DNA of 64,000 nt from Hahellaceae bacterium (GTDB lineage: Bacteria > Pseudomonadota > Gammaproteobacteria > Pseudomonadales > Oleiphilaceae), in contig JADJWY010000001.1 of assembly GCA_016716085.1 (NCBI GenBank), forward strand, positions 124,001 through 188,000, given 5' to 3'. Positions within the stretch are counted from its first letter, which is position 1, and every line of letters begins with the position of its first letter. The notes under the pieces were generated by a model. It searched no databases. It was not told where the DNA came from and saw nothing but the letters and a program-made list of their open reading frames with translations. Shown here in pieces: positions 47,034 to 56,271 of this stretch. The translations under genes and the position numbers were made by a program.

Positions 47034-49709
47034 ATGCCCTCTCCTCACCTGATGCTTACCCTGGTTGCCCTGGTTATCTCGGTAGCGCTACTTTATCTGC
47101 CATCGGGACAGGAAGAACCGAGACTCTGGCTGATCAGCGCCGTTGCGAGCTATCTGATTCTGCGGCATGGCACCCGCATGCTGCCCTGGGTCGCCCTGTC
47201 TGGCCTCGCTGCCAGCGGTAGCCTGATGTCCGCGTCTGGCTGGGCAATGGCCGGCTTCGCCGCACCCTTGATCCTGTTCACCGGCACCGCCTGCCTGACA
47301 CTGATGCCCCTCGTTATTGCCCGGGGACTCAGATATGCAGAACCTCATGCCCAACGCAGTGGTAAAGCCTCTCTCCTCGGCACACTGTTAAGCGTGTCCG
47401 CCGGCGCTGCGGCGAGCACGGCGGTGTGGACACTTGGCGATCTGATTCTCCACCCAGCGCCCTCATTCGATGTGGCGACACTGACTTACCGGTTTTTTGC
47501 CCTCGGACTGGCGCCGTTGGTCATTCTTCCTCTTTACCAACTTAACCGCAGCAAACGCTCACACGCCGCCAGTGTGACTCAGGCCGAACGTATCGGTTGG
47601 CTCGGCGCTGCCGTCTTCCTGGCAAGCCTGGCCATTACTGAATCCAGCCAGGTTCTTTTATTGCTGCTGCCACTGTTTCTCTGGTCAGCCTTGCGGATGG
47701 AACTCATCCTGTCAGTCGCCTTAAATGGCCTGACCGTGCTGGCACTGCTTACACTGATTCCCCCGCTTGAAATGGGCAACCCCCATGCTGACTGGGTCAT
47801 GCAGGCTCAGCTCGCGGTTTATTTCATTTCTGCCCTATTTCTCGGCACAACAATTGCCGACCGGCGGAAAATCGAAACCCGGTTGGAAGATCGCGTATTG
47901 CAGCGCACTCAGGACCTGCAGCAGATTAATCAGGAACTGCAGGACGAAGTTTTTATCCGCAAACAGGCGGAAAAATCGCTGTTGGCCTCTTCACGCAAAT
48001 ATCGCTCACTGATAGACACCGCCGGCAGCCCAATCGTCATTCTGGACCGTGATTTCAGTGTTCGACAATGGAACCGTGCCGCGAGCGACCTATTTGGCCA
48101 GAAGCGCGACGACATTCAGGGCAAAGATTTCGTTCATACCTTTATGCTACGTTCTTTCCAGGAAGAAACCGCCTGGAAGATTCAGAAAGTCTTCGAAACC
48201 GGGCAGACGCTGGAAAACCTGGAAAATGAAATCTCGGATGCACAGGGCCGCAACCTGGTGATGCTCTGGAACGTGGCGCGCTTCGTCAATCCGGGGACAG
48301 AAGGTGATATGCAGGTCATCGTGGTTGGCCAGAACATCACCTCAATTCGGGAGACCCAAAACCAGCTCCACTTTCTGGCTCACTACGATGTGTTGACCGG
48401 GGCCGCCAACCGCCGTCTGTTTGAGGATCGCGGTCGACAATCACTCAAACAAGGTTATCGAAACGGCCACGATGTCGGACTGATCGGACTTGACGTAGAT
48501 CACTTTAAGCGCATCAATGACACCTTGGGGCATGATGTCGGGGATGAATTGCTCAAGGTTCTCTTCTCGCGCATGAAAGACTGCCTGCGGGAAGAAGATA
48601 CCATTGCCCGATTGGGCGGTGATGAATTTGCCATCCTGCTGAATAAGGTCAACGGTCGCGATGGCTGTCTGAAGGTCGCTGAAAATCTGTTGAAGTCGAT
48701 CACCCGCCCCGTACAGGTGCCCGGTCAGCAGTTGATAATTACCACCAGCATTGGGGTCACCCTGGCACCGCAAGATGGCACAGACTACGGGGTACTGCTG
48801 AAGAATGCGGACATGGCGATGTACCGGGCCAAAAAGAATGGGCGAAACACCATTCAGTTCTACGAGCCGGAAATCGGCGAAGAGATGGCCCACCAGCTGA
48901 ATATCGAACAAGCGCTTCGTCAGGGTCTCGAACAGAATGAATTTATTCTGTACTTCCAGCCCCAGATTGACCTCGAAGACAACCGCGTTATCGGCTTTGA
49001 AGCCCTCCTGCGCTGGCACCACCCACAAAAAGGATTACTCACGCCGGCACACTTTCTCGATATCGCGGAGCAAAGTGGTCTGCTGCCCACCCTGGGCGTC
49101 TGGATTATCGACAGCGTCTTCGAGCAGGCCCGAAAATTACAGCTACTCTCAGCGACACCACTCCGTGTCAGCGTTAACCTCTCGGGCAGGGAACTGCGTC
49201 ACCCCTCGCTGGTTCCCCATGTCAAAGACACCCTCCAAAGAACAGGACTGGATCCTCAGCTCATCAGCTTCGAAGTCAGCGAGCCCGCAATCGTGAGCAA
49301 TATTGACGACTCTCTGCGGGCACTGAATCAGCTCAAGGCCTTGGGCGTTTCCTTGACCATCGACAGTTTTGGATCTGGCCTGACATCACTTTCCCATTTG
49401 GCCACCATGCCAGTGGACATGCTCAAAGTGCATCACTCGCTGATCGGCGGTATCCCCGACGAAAGTTATGACACAGCCATTTTTAACACCCTTGTGGCCA
49501 TCGCTCAGGGCATGGGTCTGCGACTGGTCGTCGAAGGTGTTGAAACCGAAGCGCAGGAGAACTACTTCCGCAGCAAGGGGATTCGCTATGTGCAGGGGCA
49601 CCGCTTCGCGGCACCGATTCCCGCCGAACATCTGCCCCGCTTCCTGGGACAGCTAAGCAACGGCGAAATTGGGCGCAATCAGACCCAGATGGGCCTGCAG
49701 CTTCAATGA
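47034..49709 (+). CDS. membrane MASE1-PAS-GGDEF protein with a degenerate EAL domain
   Basis: An 891-residue signalling protein. About eight N-terminal membrane segments (residues 5-285, MASE1-like) are followed by a short coiled coil, one PAS domain (YRSLIDTAGSPIVILDRDFSVRQW), and a GGDEF domain. The GGDEF domain is intact (RLGGDEFAILL) with REED as an inhibitory site. The EAL domain keeps FEALLRW and VNLSGRE. However, DDFGTG has become DSFGSG, and the KIDRSF lysine-aspartate motif has become KVHHSL. It is therefore predicted to synthesise rather than hydrolyse cyclic di-GMP, with the EAL half perhaps regulatory. It starts four bases after nadC. Confidence 0.9.
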   Translation: MPSPHLMLTLVALVISVALLYLPSGQEEPRLWLISAVASYLILRHGTRMLPWVALSGLAASGSLMSASGWAMAGFAAPLILFTGTACLTLMPLVIARGLRYAEPHAQRSGKASLLGTLLSVSAGAAASTAVWTLGDLILHPAPSFDVATLTYRFFALGLAPLVILPLYQLNRSKRSHAASVTQAERIGWLGAAVFLASLAITESSQVLLLLLPLFLWSALRMELILSVALNGLTVLALLTLIPPLEMGNPHADWVMQAQLAVYFISALFLGTTIADRRKIETRLEDRVLQRTQDLQQINQELQDEVFIRKQAEKSLLASSRKYRSLIDTAGSPIVILDRDFSVRQWNRAASDLFGQKRDDIQGKDFVHTFMLRSFQEETAWKIQKVFETGQTLENLENEISDAQGRNLVMLWNVARFVNPGTEGDMQVIVVGQNITSIRETQNQLHFLAHYDVLTGAANRRLFEDRGRQSLKQGYRNGHDVGLIGLDVDHFKRINDTLGHDVGDELLKVLFSRMKDCLREEDTIARLGGDEFAILLNKVNGRDGCLKVAENLLKSITRPVQVPGQQLIITTSIGVTLAPQDGTDYGVLLKNADMAMYRAKKNGRNTIQFYEPEIGEEMAHQLNIEQALRQGLEQNEFILYFQPQIDLEDNRVIGFEALLRWHHPQKGLLTPAHFLDIAEQSGLLPTLGVWIIDSVFEQARKLQLLSATPLRVSVNLSGRELRHPSLVPHVKDTLQRTGLDPQLISFEVSEPAIVSNIDDSLRALNQLKALGVSLTIDSFGSGLTSLSHLATMPVDMLKVHHSLIGGIPDESYDTAIFNTLVAIAQGMGLRLVVEGVETEAQENYFRSKGIRYVQGHRFAAPIPAEHLPRFLGQLSNGEIGRNQTQMGLQLQ

Positions 49710-49712
49710 GGC

Positions 49713-50495
49713 TCAGGCCGGAATCGCTTCTTTTTGCAACAGCCGATAGAGTGCCTCAAACTGCTGCGTCAGCGGATGAGACGGTGCAAAGTGAATCAGG
49801 GGTTCATGGGCCTGATGCGACTCCCGCATCTTAATCGACGAGTTCAGGTAAACCGGGAGCACCGGCAGTCCCTCTTCGCACAGACTGTCAATCATTTGGG
49901 TGGGCAGTTTGGCCCGAGGCTGAAACTGGTTAGCCACAATCCCTTCCACAAACAGGTCGGGGTTGTGATCGGCCTGCAAATCCTGAATCTCGGCCAGAAT
50001 TGTATACAGTGCCTGACGCGAAAAATCATCACAGTCAAAGGGAATCAGACAGCTCATTCCAGCAATCAGAGCCGAACGGGTGTAGAAATTGAACGCGGGC
50101 GCGGTATCAATAAAAATCTGATCGAAGGATTCGCTTAACTTCTTCAACAGATCACGCAGTTTGTAGATTTTATGCTTGGATTCGAGCTTACGTTCGAGGT
50201 GATCCAGCTCGGGGCTTGCAGGCAACACATAAAGCCCAGGAAAGCGCGTCGCATGCACGTAGTCTTCTGGCGACTTCGTAAAAATATTGAACGTCAATGA
50301 CTGCTCAAAAAAGTCAGCAACCGTATCTTTCAGCTCGGAAGGGTTCCGCCCCAGCAGATAACGGCTGGAATTGCCCTGGGAGTCCAGATCAACGACCAGG
50401 GTACGCGCCCCATTGTGCGCGGCGATAGCGGCCAGGTTACAGGTGATGCTGGATTTGCCGACACCTCCTTTTTGATTAAATACGACTCTTCGCAT
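49713..50495 (-). CDS. ParA-family ATPase
   Basis: A 260-residue deviant-Walker ATPase. The P-loop is KGGVGKSS at residues 9-16, followed by VVDLDSQGNSSRYLLG, the Walker B-like FDQIFIDTAPAFNFYTRSAL, and SCLIPFDCDDFSRQALY. There is no ParB gene or parS-like site next to it, so it is an orphan of the Soj/MipZ-like type rather than a plasmid or chromosome partition pair. Chromosomal orphans often position other machinery. It lies 31 bases after hda on the same strand. Confidence 0.88.
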   Translation of the reverse strand: MRRVVFNQKGGVGKSSITCNLAAIAAHNGARTLVVDLDSQGNSSRYLLGRNPSELKDTVADFFEQSLTFNIFTKSPEDYVHATRFPGLYVLPASPELDHLERKLESKHKIYKLRDLLKKLSESFDQIFIDTAPAFNFYTRSALIAGMSCLIPFDCDDFSRQALYTILAEIQDLQADHNPDLFVEGIVANQFQPRAKLPTQMIDSLCEEGLPVLPVYLNSSIKMRESHQAHEPLIHFAPSHPLTQQFEALYRLLQKEAIPA

Positions 50496-50526
50496 AGTTC
50501 CTCCATTGGGTCTGCACCCTCGGTGC

Positions 50527-51237
50527 CTACCACTTCATTATTTTTTTGATAAAGGGAATCGTGACATGGCGTTTCTCCGTCAGAGATTCCTGATCCAGCT
50601 GATCCAGCACGGTTACCAGGGTTGTCATGTCCCGTTGACTTCGGCTGAAAAGATATTGCAGCACCTCGTTTGAAAGCGCAATCCCTCGCTCATCCGCCCG
50701 CCGCAGCATCACCCGCTTCTTCTGTTCATCACCCAGTTCGTCCAGCTTGAGCACAACGCCCCAGTTGAGGCGGGAAAGCAGGTCCGGCAGCGCAACACCC
50801 AGTCGGGAGGGTGGTTCTGTCGCGCCAAACAGCAGCCTGGCACCCGAAAGCTGGCAGCGATTATACAGGTGAAACAGGGCCGTCTCCCACTGCTCCTGTC
50901 CGGCAATGGCCTGCAGATCATCCAGACAAATCAGAGACTTCCCTTCAAGACCTTCCAGAACGGAGTCTGCTGGAACGTCCCGTAATTCAGACACGTTCAG
51001 ATAGATTGACGAGGCCGGCCCGACACGGTGGGCCATCGCCAACAATAAATGCGTTTTCCCTGTCCCAACCGAACCATGCAGGTAAAGCCCAGTATCAGAT
51101 GGCGCTGTCAGAAAGCCTTTTACAGTATCCAGGAGGGTGCTGCCAGGATTCAGCACATAGTTTTCAAGTCGACAGCGCGACCGGGCATACAAGGGTAACG
51201 TTAACTGCGAGGCCTGAAAGGGCGGCTGTGTTGTCAT
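50527..51237 (-). CDS. hda: DnaA regulatory inactivator Hda
   Basis: A 236-residue AAA+ protein homologous to the DnaA ATPase domain, which with the sliding clamp stimulates ATP hydrolysis on DnaA after initiation. The N-terminal TLPLYARSRCRLENYV includes a QLTLPL-type clamp-binding segment. The Walker A motif is GSVGTGKT (residues 55-62) and Walker B is LICLDDLQAI. The open frame reaches 51345, but the ATG at 51237 gives the family N terminus and leaves a natural junction with the gene upstream. The neighbourhood (CDP-alcohol transferase, DUF2066, purMN) matches pseudomonads. Confidence 0.93.
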   Translation of the reverse strand: MTTQPPFQASQLTLPLYARSRCRLENYVLNPGSTLLDTVKGFLTAPSDTGLYLHGSVGTGKTHLLLAMAHRVGPASSIYLNVSELRDVPADSVLEGLEGKSLICLDDLQAIAGQEQWETALFHLYNRCQLSGARLLFGATEPPSRLGVALPDLLSRLNWGVVLKLDELGDEQKKRVMLRRADERGIALSNEVLQYLFSRSQRDMTTLVTVLDQLDQESLTEKRHVTIPFIKKIMKW

Positions 51238-51239
51238 CG

Positions 51240-51818
51240 TCACATGTCCTCCCGCCGCCGCTGCCTGAGACCTCGAAAAAAACGATGCCCCCACAGGACG
51301 GTATAATGCAAGCCGCTCAGGAAAGCGACAAATGCAACCAGCCATTGCCCCTGCGCCAGGCTCCAGTCAGGCATGGCGATGCCCGCCAGGTTGCAGATCA
51401 CCACCAGCACATAGGTAATTTGTGTGAAGGTACTGAGTTTTCCCAACAAGGTCGGTTGCATCTGGTAGGGTCCCAGACACCAGTGATAGGTCAGCGCCCC
51501 AACCAGTATGATCAGATCGCGCCCCAGTACTGTCACCGTCAGCCAGAGTGGTAACTCATCGACATAGGTCAACGTAACAAAGGTCAGCACCAGCAATAGT
51601 TTATCCGCCAACGGGTCGGCGATCGCCCCAAAGCGCGAGAACCAGCCAAAGGTACGTGCCAGAAAACCATCCAGAGCATCCGAGGCCCCCGCGACAAAAA
51701 ACAGACCCAGCGCCAGCGGGTACTGACCTTGCAGAAGCGCCAGACACACCGGGACAACCAAAATCAAGCGCAGAACGGTAATCAGATTGGGGAGATGGCG
51801 CAAAGACGTACCGGTCAT
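51240..51818 (-). CDS. CDP-alcohol phosphatidyltransferase family protein
   Basis: A 192-residue integral membrane enzyme with about five to six spans. The family signature is complete: Asp47 and Asp50 in SDALDGFLAR, and Asp68 and Asp72 in GAIADPLADK. It transfers a CDP-activated diacylglycerol (or similar) to an alcohol. It resembles PgsA-type sequences but its acceptor cannot be read from sequence. The stop lies two bases from the hda start, so the genes are likely co-transcribed with the DUF2066 gene. Confidence 0.9.
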   Translation of the reverse strand: MTGTSLRHLPNLITVLRLILVVPVCLALLQGQYPLALGLFFVAGASDALDGFLARTFGWFSRFGAIADPLADKLLLVLTFVTLTYVDELPLWLTVTVLGRDLIILVGALTYHWCLGPYQMQPTLLGKLSTFTQITYVLVVICNLAGIAMPDWSLAQGQWLVAFVAFLSGLHYTVLWGHRFFRGLRQRRREDM

Positions 51819-51831
51819 GACGCACCTGTCA

Positions 51832-52905
51832 TCAGCGTTCCCAGCGATACGACCGCCAGACGGTCATCCCCTGAGCATTCTGGCGCCCCTCGTCAGCCAG
51901 TGCCGGACGCAAACTCAGGTATTCCGCGAACTGTTCCAGGCTGCCCGTCAGGCTTACCTGAATGATCAGACGATCACCTGCCAGCAGCACCGGAGCCGCG
52001 TTACTCACCGGCGCCAGTGAGGAAATCATTTTCAGACAACGAGCATAATCCTCGTAGTTCTGCAGCTGTGTCACCTCGATCAGAATCTGGTCAGACACCT
52101 GCGCCCCCGCCATCACGGCATAACGCTGGGAAAGCGTCGATGCAACAGCGGTCACCATCTCACCGAGAGCAAGCTCCAGACTGCCCTGCACGTTCTCACC
52201 GCTACCCACCTCACGCAGGCTGTCGACCAGCTTCCACTGCACCAGCCATCGGCTGCCCTGGCGGAAAGCCCTGGCCAGTAGCGAAAACTGGGGCTGATAA
52301 CGTTGACTTGCCGGCTGCACGGCATCCACAAAAAAGCCCCACAAGTCAGAAGGGTTCAGCGCATTGCGATCATCCAGATCCATCAGTGGCAACTGCAAGG
52401 GAAGCCCCCAGCGACCGCCAAAGGCGAGGAGCGTCTGCGCGGTCAGATCCTCAGGGTTTTCGCTCAGAATCTGGCGCACACCGTCGTTCTCGACCGCCAG
52501 CCACACCAGGACGGTGGGCCGGATCGTGCCCCACACGGGAATGCCTCGCTCAGCCAGGCGCGCCGAAAGCAAAGCTTCTGAAAAGCGCGCAGACAAATTA
52601 AGGGACTCACCATTTTCGGCGCTTCTGCGCTGGTAGCTATATTCCTCCATCAGCGAGGGTGCCCAGGCAGCCAGCTCGGAATCCGGCAATTGCGCTCGCC
52701 ACCCACTCCGGCCAGTGACCTTATCAATCACCCCCGCCAAAATAGACGCCAGCATGCTCTCCCTGAGTGCCTGAGACTGATCCGCCACCGGAACGCTGCT
52801 CTGATAAAGCCCCTCGACCCGTCGCTCAGCCCAGACGCTTTCAATCGACAACATACAGGACAACCAGAGCAACACGGGCAGCCAGACACGCGACATACGG
52901 TACAA
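51832..52905 (-). CDS. secreted DUF2066 family protein
   Basis: A 357-residue protein with a signal peptide (VWLPVLLWLSCMLSIESVWA) and the DUF2066 pattern of gammaproteobacteria: ESMLASILAGVIDKVTGRSGW, then PTVLVWLAVE and LQLPLMDLDDR. Function is unknown. The start is a TTG at 52905, supported by AGGAG nine bases upstream; the next ATG (52896) is spaced too far from that site. It leads the DUF2066-CDP-alcohol transferase-hda-parA run and is divergent from purM, as in pseudomonads. Confidence 0.85.
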   Translation of the reverse strand: MYRMSRVWLPVLLWLSCMLSIESVWAERRVEGLYQSSVPVADQSQALRESMLASILAGVIDKVTGRSGWRAQLPDSELAAWAPSLMEEYSYQRRSAENGESLNLSARFSEALLSARLAERGIPVWGTIRPTVLVWLAVENDGVRQILSENPEDLTAQTLLAFGGRWGLPLQLPLMDLDDRNALNPSDLWGFFVDAVQPASQRYQPQFSLLARAFRQGSRWLVQWKLVDSLREVGSGENVQGSLELALGEMVTAVASTLSQRYAVMAGAQVSDQILIEVTQLQNYEDYARCLKMISSLAPVSNAAPVLLAGDRLIIQVSLTGSLEQFAEYLSLRPALADEGRQNAQGMTVWRSYRWER

Positions 52906-52975
52906 GGTCGATCTCTCCTAAGGCATCATTGTTCTATCTTTGGAAGAATACACCATTTAGGGAACAGCACCCAAA

Positions 52976-53004
52976 TTGGCTTTGACGGTCGATCTTGGTA
53001 GAAT
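52976..53004 (+). promoter_or_regulatory. possible purM promoter
   Basis: TTGGCT and TAGAAT are 17 bases apart and end 55 bases before the purM ATG in the gap divergent from the DUF2066 gene. The -10 matches five of six consensus bases, the -35 only three. No PurR box was found. Confidence 0.35.
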
Positions 53005-53059
53005 CTGCGCTGTCAAAAATGGCCTTGGCCTTTTATCACCTTTCATTCGAGAACCAAGC

Positions 53060-54103
53060 ATGACCGCATCAGACAAGCCTTCCCTGAGTTACCGCGACGC
53101 CGGCGTTGACATCGATTCCGGCAACGCACTCGTCGAGCGCATCAAAGGCGTGGCCAGGCGCACCGCCAGGCCCGAGGTTATGGGAGGGCTGGGTGGCTTT
53201 GGCGCACTCTTTGAACTGCCCAAAGGCTACCGGGAGCCGGTTCTGGTTTCTGGCACAGACGGCGTAGGCACCAAACTACGGCTGGCACTGCAAAGTGGCC
53301 GTCACGATTCAATCGGTATCGACCTGGTCGCCATGTGCGTCAATGATCTGATCGTTCAGGGGGCTGAACCACTGTTCTTTCTGGACTACTACGCCACCGG
53401 CAAGCTGAATGTCGATGTTGCCACCTCCGTCGTGACCGGAATCGGGAAGGGCTGCGAAATGTCCGGTTGTTCCCTGGTTGGCGGCGAAACCGCGGAAATG
53501 CCGGGAATGTACGAGGGTGAGGACTACGATCTCGCCGGATTCTGCGTGGGCATCGTGGAAAAATCCCAGATTATTGACGGGCAGCTCGTCAAACCCGGCG
53601 ACGTCCTGCTAGGTCTGGCCTCATCCGGGCCGCATTCCAATGGATATTCGCTGATTCGCAAAATCATCGAGGTAAGTGGCGTCGACCTCCATTCGCCCTG
53701 CGGTGACGTCTCTCTGATTGATGCCTTAATGGCCCCCACCCGCATTTACGTCAAATCCATTCTTGAGCTGATCCGTCAGGTTCCCGTTCATGCGCTGTCT
53801 CATATCACCGGCGGTGGACTGTTGGAGAACCTGCCGCGCGTCATGCCGGATCATACCCGAGCCCATATCAAGGCTGACACCTTCGAAATGCCTGCGGTAT
53901 TCCGCTGGCTGCAGGACGCGGGAAATGTCAAACAGAATGAGATGTACCGTACCTTCAACTGTGGTATCGGTATGGTCGTCGTGGTACCCGAGGCCAGTGC
54001 AGATCAAGCCACGGCGTTGCTGACATCACTCGGCGAAACGGTTTATACCCTGGGCCGCATCGAACCCAGCGAGCAGGCGGTTCCCGCGGTATTGATCGAT
54101 TAG
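53060..54103 (+). CDS. purM: phosphoribosylformylglycinamidine cyclo-ligase
   Basis: A 347-residue ATP-dependent AIR synthetase, step five of purine synthesis. Family motifs include [75 protein letters not shown] and [14 protein letters not shown]. The open frame begins upstream at 52976 with an unrelated 28-residue extension. I chose the ATG at 53060 to match family length. purN follows after 11 bases. Confidence 0.97.
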   Translation: MTASDKPSLSYRDAGVDIDSGNALVERIKGVARRTARPEVMGGLGGFGALFELPKGYREPVLVSGTDGVGTKLRLALQSGRHDSIGIDLVAMCVNDLIVQGAEPLFFLDYYATGKLNVDVATSVVTGIGKGCEMSGCSLVGGETAEMPGMYEGEDYDLAGFCVGIVEKSQIIDGQLVKPGDVLLGLASSGPHSNGYSLIRKIIEVSGVDLHSPCGDVSLIDALMAPTRIYVKSILELIRQVPVHALSHITGGGLLENLPRVMPDHTRAHIKADTFEMPAVFRWLQDAGNVKQNEMYRTFNCGIGMVVVVPEASADQATALLTSLGETVYTLGRIEPSEQAVPAVLID

Positions 54104-54114
54104 GCGATACGACC

Positions 54115-54780
54115 ATGGACATGTTAAGACCGCCCAAGCGCCTTGCGGTGCTGGCCTCCGGCGGCGGCACTAACCTGCAGGCCATTATCGATGCCATTCA
54201 GGAAAACCGCCTGGATGCAGAAATTTGCCTGGTCGCTGGCAACCGCCCAGGCGCAGGCGCCTTTACACGCGCGGAGGCGGCTGGCATCCCCACCTGCCTG
54301 ATTGATCACACCACATTCAGCAATCGGGAAGATTTTGATGAGGCCATGCAAAACGCCATCGACGCGCATCAGCCCGACTATGTCGTGCTGGCCGGTTTCA
54401 TGCGAATTCTCACGCCAGGGTTCGTTAATCATTATGCCGGACGACTGTTAAACATCCATCCCTCGCTGTTGCCCGCCTACCCTGGACTGCACACCCATCG
54501 CCGCGCCATTGAGGCCGGCGACCACCGTCACGGTGCATCGGTTCATTTCGTGACACAGGATCTCGATGGGGGGCCCGTCATCCTTCAGGGTGAAGTGCCT
54601 GTATTCCCAGAGGACACCCCCAATCAGCTGGCCGATCGCGTACTGGTTCAGGAACACGTGATTTACCCCATGGTGCTACAATGGTTGTGTGAAGATCGCC
54701 TGAAGCTGGTTAACGATAAGGTTATCCTCGACGAAACCCCACTGGGGTCCCAGGGCCTTGCATTTAATGCACCCCACTAA
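54115..54780 (+). CDS. purN: phosphoribosylglycinamide formyltransferase
   Basis: A 221-residue 10-formyl-tetrahydrofolate-dependent GAR transformylase, step three of purine synthesis. It has RLAVLASGGGTNLQAIIDAI at the start, DYVVLAGFMRIL with LLNIHPSLLPAYPGLHTHRRAIEAGD (the active-site Asn/His run), and HFVTQDLDGGPVI with the catalytic aspartate. It follows purM by 11 bases in a purMN operon, the usual arrangement. Confidence 0.97.
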   Translation: MDMLRPPKRLAVLASGGGTNLQAIIDAIQENRLDAEICLVAGNRPGAGAFTRAEAAGIPTCLIDHTTFSNREDFDEAMQNAIDAHQPDYVVLAGFMRILTPGFVNHYAGRLLNIHPSLLPAYPGLHTHRRAIEAGDHRHGASVHFVTQDLDGGPVILQGEVPVFPEDTPNQLADRVLVQEHVIYPMVLQWLCEDRLKLVNDKVILDETPLGSQGLAFNAPH

Positions 54781-54848
54781 GGTTTAATCTGCGCCACTTG
54801 CCAAGCCAGCCCTGAGTGCCTAATGTGAGATAATCACACGAGGCATTC

Positions 54849-55646
54849 ATGGCTGTCAGCACCCTCCTATCAGGTCCACTCTCCCGCAACCGATGGTTAA
54901 CGCTTGCACTGATAGGCTTTTGCATACCCACTAACGCCGAAACGCCACCCGAAAAAGAGTCCACCCCACGCGCAATGAGCGTGCTGGTACAAACCCTTCT
55001 CCCCACCCGCGCGACTTACCGCGCCACGTACCGAAAGGGTATTCCTATCAACGGCACGGCCACGCGTGTACTGGAGCAGCAGGCGGACGGTCAGTGGAAT
55101 TACCGATTTGAAGTGCGATCTTTGATGCTGGATATTACTGAAACTGTTCGCTTCGAGTGGACCGGCAGACGTGTCAGGCCGTTCTTCTACACCTACGACC
55201 GCGATACCTGGCGCACAGAACGCCATGGTACGGTGGCGTTTGACTGGGATCAGCTAACCGTGACCAATAACATCGAGGACAAGCCATGGCATATGGCGAT
55301 CCCCGACGATGCATTGGACAAGCTGGGGTATCAACTTCAGCTGCGCATGGACCTCGCCGCCGGACAGACAACCATGACATATCGCATTGCTGATGGAGGA
55401 AAACTGAAAGAGAACCGATTTGCCGTCGTCGGCGAGGAGACACTGCGCACTGAGCATGGGCAAGTGCCTACCCTGATCGTCGAACGCCTGGTCAAACCCG
55501 GTTCAAAGCGCAGGTCGCGGCTATGGATGGCGAAGGACTGGCACTTCCTGCTGGTTCAGATGCTTCAGAAGGAAATTGACGGTGAAACCTACGAAATCTT
55601 TCTGGAAAGTGCCTCCATTGGTGACCTGACGATAGGTCAACCCTAA
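54849..55646 (+). CDS. secreted DUF3108 family protein
   Basis: A 265-residue protein with a signal-peptide-like N terminus (RNRWLTLALIGFCIPTNAE). The DUF3108 pattern follows: ATYRATYRKGIPINGTATRVLEQQADGQWNYRFEVRS, FEWTGRRVRPFFYTYDRD, and RLWMAKDWHFLLVQMLQKE. The family consists of envelope proteins of unknown function, often next to purMN as here. It is probably the third gene of this run, 68 bases after purN. Confidence 0.85.
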   Translation: MAVSTLLSGPLSRNRWLTLALIGFCIPTNAETPPEKESTPRAMSVLVQTLLPTRATYRATYRKGIPINGTATRVLEQQADGQWNYRFEVRSLMLDITETVRFEWTGRRVRPFFYTYDRDTWRTERHGTVAFDWDQLTVTNNIEDKPWHMAIPDDALDKLGYQLQLRMDLAAGQTTMTYRIADGGKLKENRFAVVGEETLRTEHGQVPTLIVERLVKPGSKRRSRLWMAKDWHFLLVQMLQKEIDGETYEIFLESASIGDLTIGQP

Positions 55647-55681
55647 ACCCTCAAGACAACGAAAATGATAATGGGGAAGAC

Positions 55682-56224
55682 ATGACCACAGCACATAAGA
55701 CGTTCACACGACTTGTATTCAGTCTCGGACTCGCGCTCACCGCTCTGCACGCCCACGCGGTCGAAATGGTGGTGACCGGCACCGAGATGCAAAGCCTGAT
55801 GAAACCCTTTCTACCCTATCGACTGGATCTCGGCGAATGGAAGGTTGATCTCACCAATCCCAAGCCCGAGTTCCAACCTGATGGCCAACACATCGCGCTC
55901 GGCTTCGATATGGCATTGCAGGATGCCGCAGCTCAAAGCGCGACAGCGGGACCACTCAAAGCCTATGGCAAGATTGGCGGCCAACTGCATTATGATGGTG
56001 AGACCAAACAACTGCAGCTCGTCAAACCTACCCTGTTGGATTTCCAGGTCCTGGAAGGAAATGCGACGCCGTTTGCTCCCCTGGTCGACCAACTCAAAAC
56101 CCGCCTGGGCTATCACTTGCCGATCATCATTCTGCTCGATGCACAACGCTTAGGTCCCGGCGCGCAATATTTCACACCCTCCTCCATTAGCGTCGTGCAA
56201 AACGGGGTTTCGCTCAACTTTTAA
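55682..56224 (+). CDS. small exported protein, DUF1439-like
   Basis: A 180-residue protein with a signal peptide (LVFSLGLALTALHAHA) and no lipobox cysteine. The body has amphipathic strands with a layout like the YceB/DUF1439 lipid-binding-type fold (MVVTGTEMQSLMKPFLPYRLDL, then LQLVKPTLLDFQVLEG and a terminal VVQNGVSLNF strand). The family assignment is by overall pattern and is tentative. It follows DUF3108 by 35 bases. Its product probably works in the periplasm. Confidence 0.6.
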   Translation: MTTAHKTFTRLVFSLGLALTALHAHAVEMVVTGTEMQSLMKPFLPYRLDLGEWKVDLTNPKPEFQPDGQHIALGFDMALQDAAAQSATAGPLKAYGKIGGQLHYDGETKQLQLVKPTLLDFQVLEGNATPFAPLVDQLKTRLGYHLPIIILLDAQRLGPGAQYFTPSSISVVQNGVSLNF

Positions 56225-56239
56225 CTTCCGTGCCCCAGA

Positions 56240-56271
56240 CGGCATTTCTGTTCAATCCACCAGAAATGCCG
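56240..56271. terminator. strong hairpin at convergent gene ends
   Basis: CGGCATTTCTG and CAGAAATGCCG are perfectly complementary eleven-base arms around a ten-base loop. The hairpin overlaps the last codons of the minus-strand solute-binding gene and lies 16 bases after the DUF1439-like stop. It is well placed to end both transcripts, although no T-run follows. Confidence 0.65.

Noticed and set aside
49713..50495. Plasmid or chromosome partition locus suggested by the ParA protein
   Set aside because: No ParB gene or parS-like repeats are adjacent. The flanking genes are core chromosomal (hda, CDP-alcohol transferase), so it is an orphan ParA.
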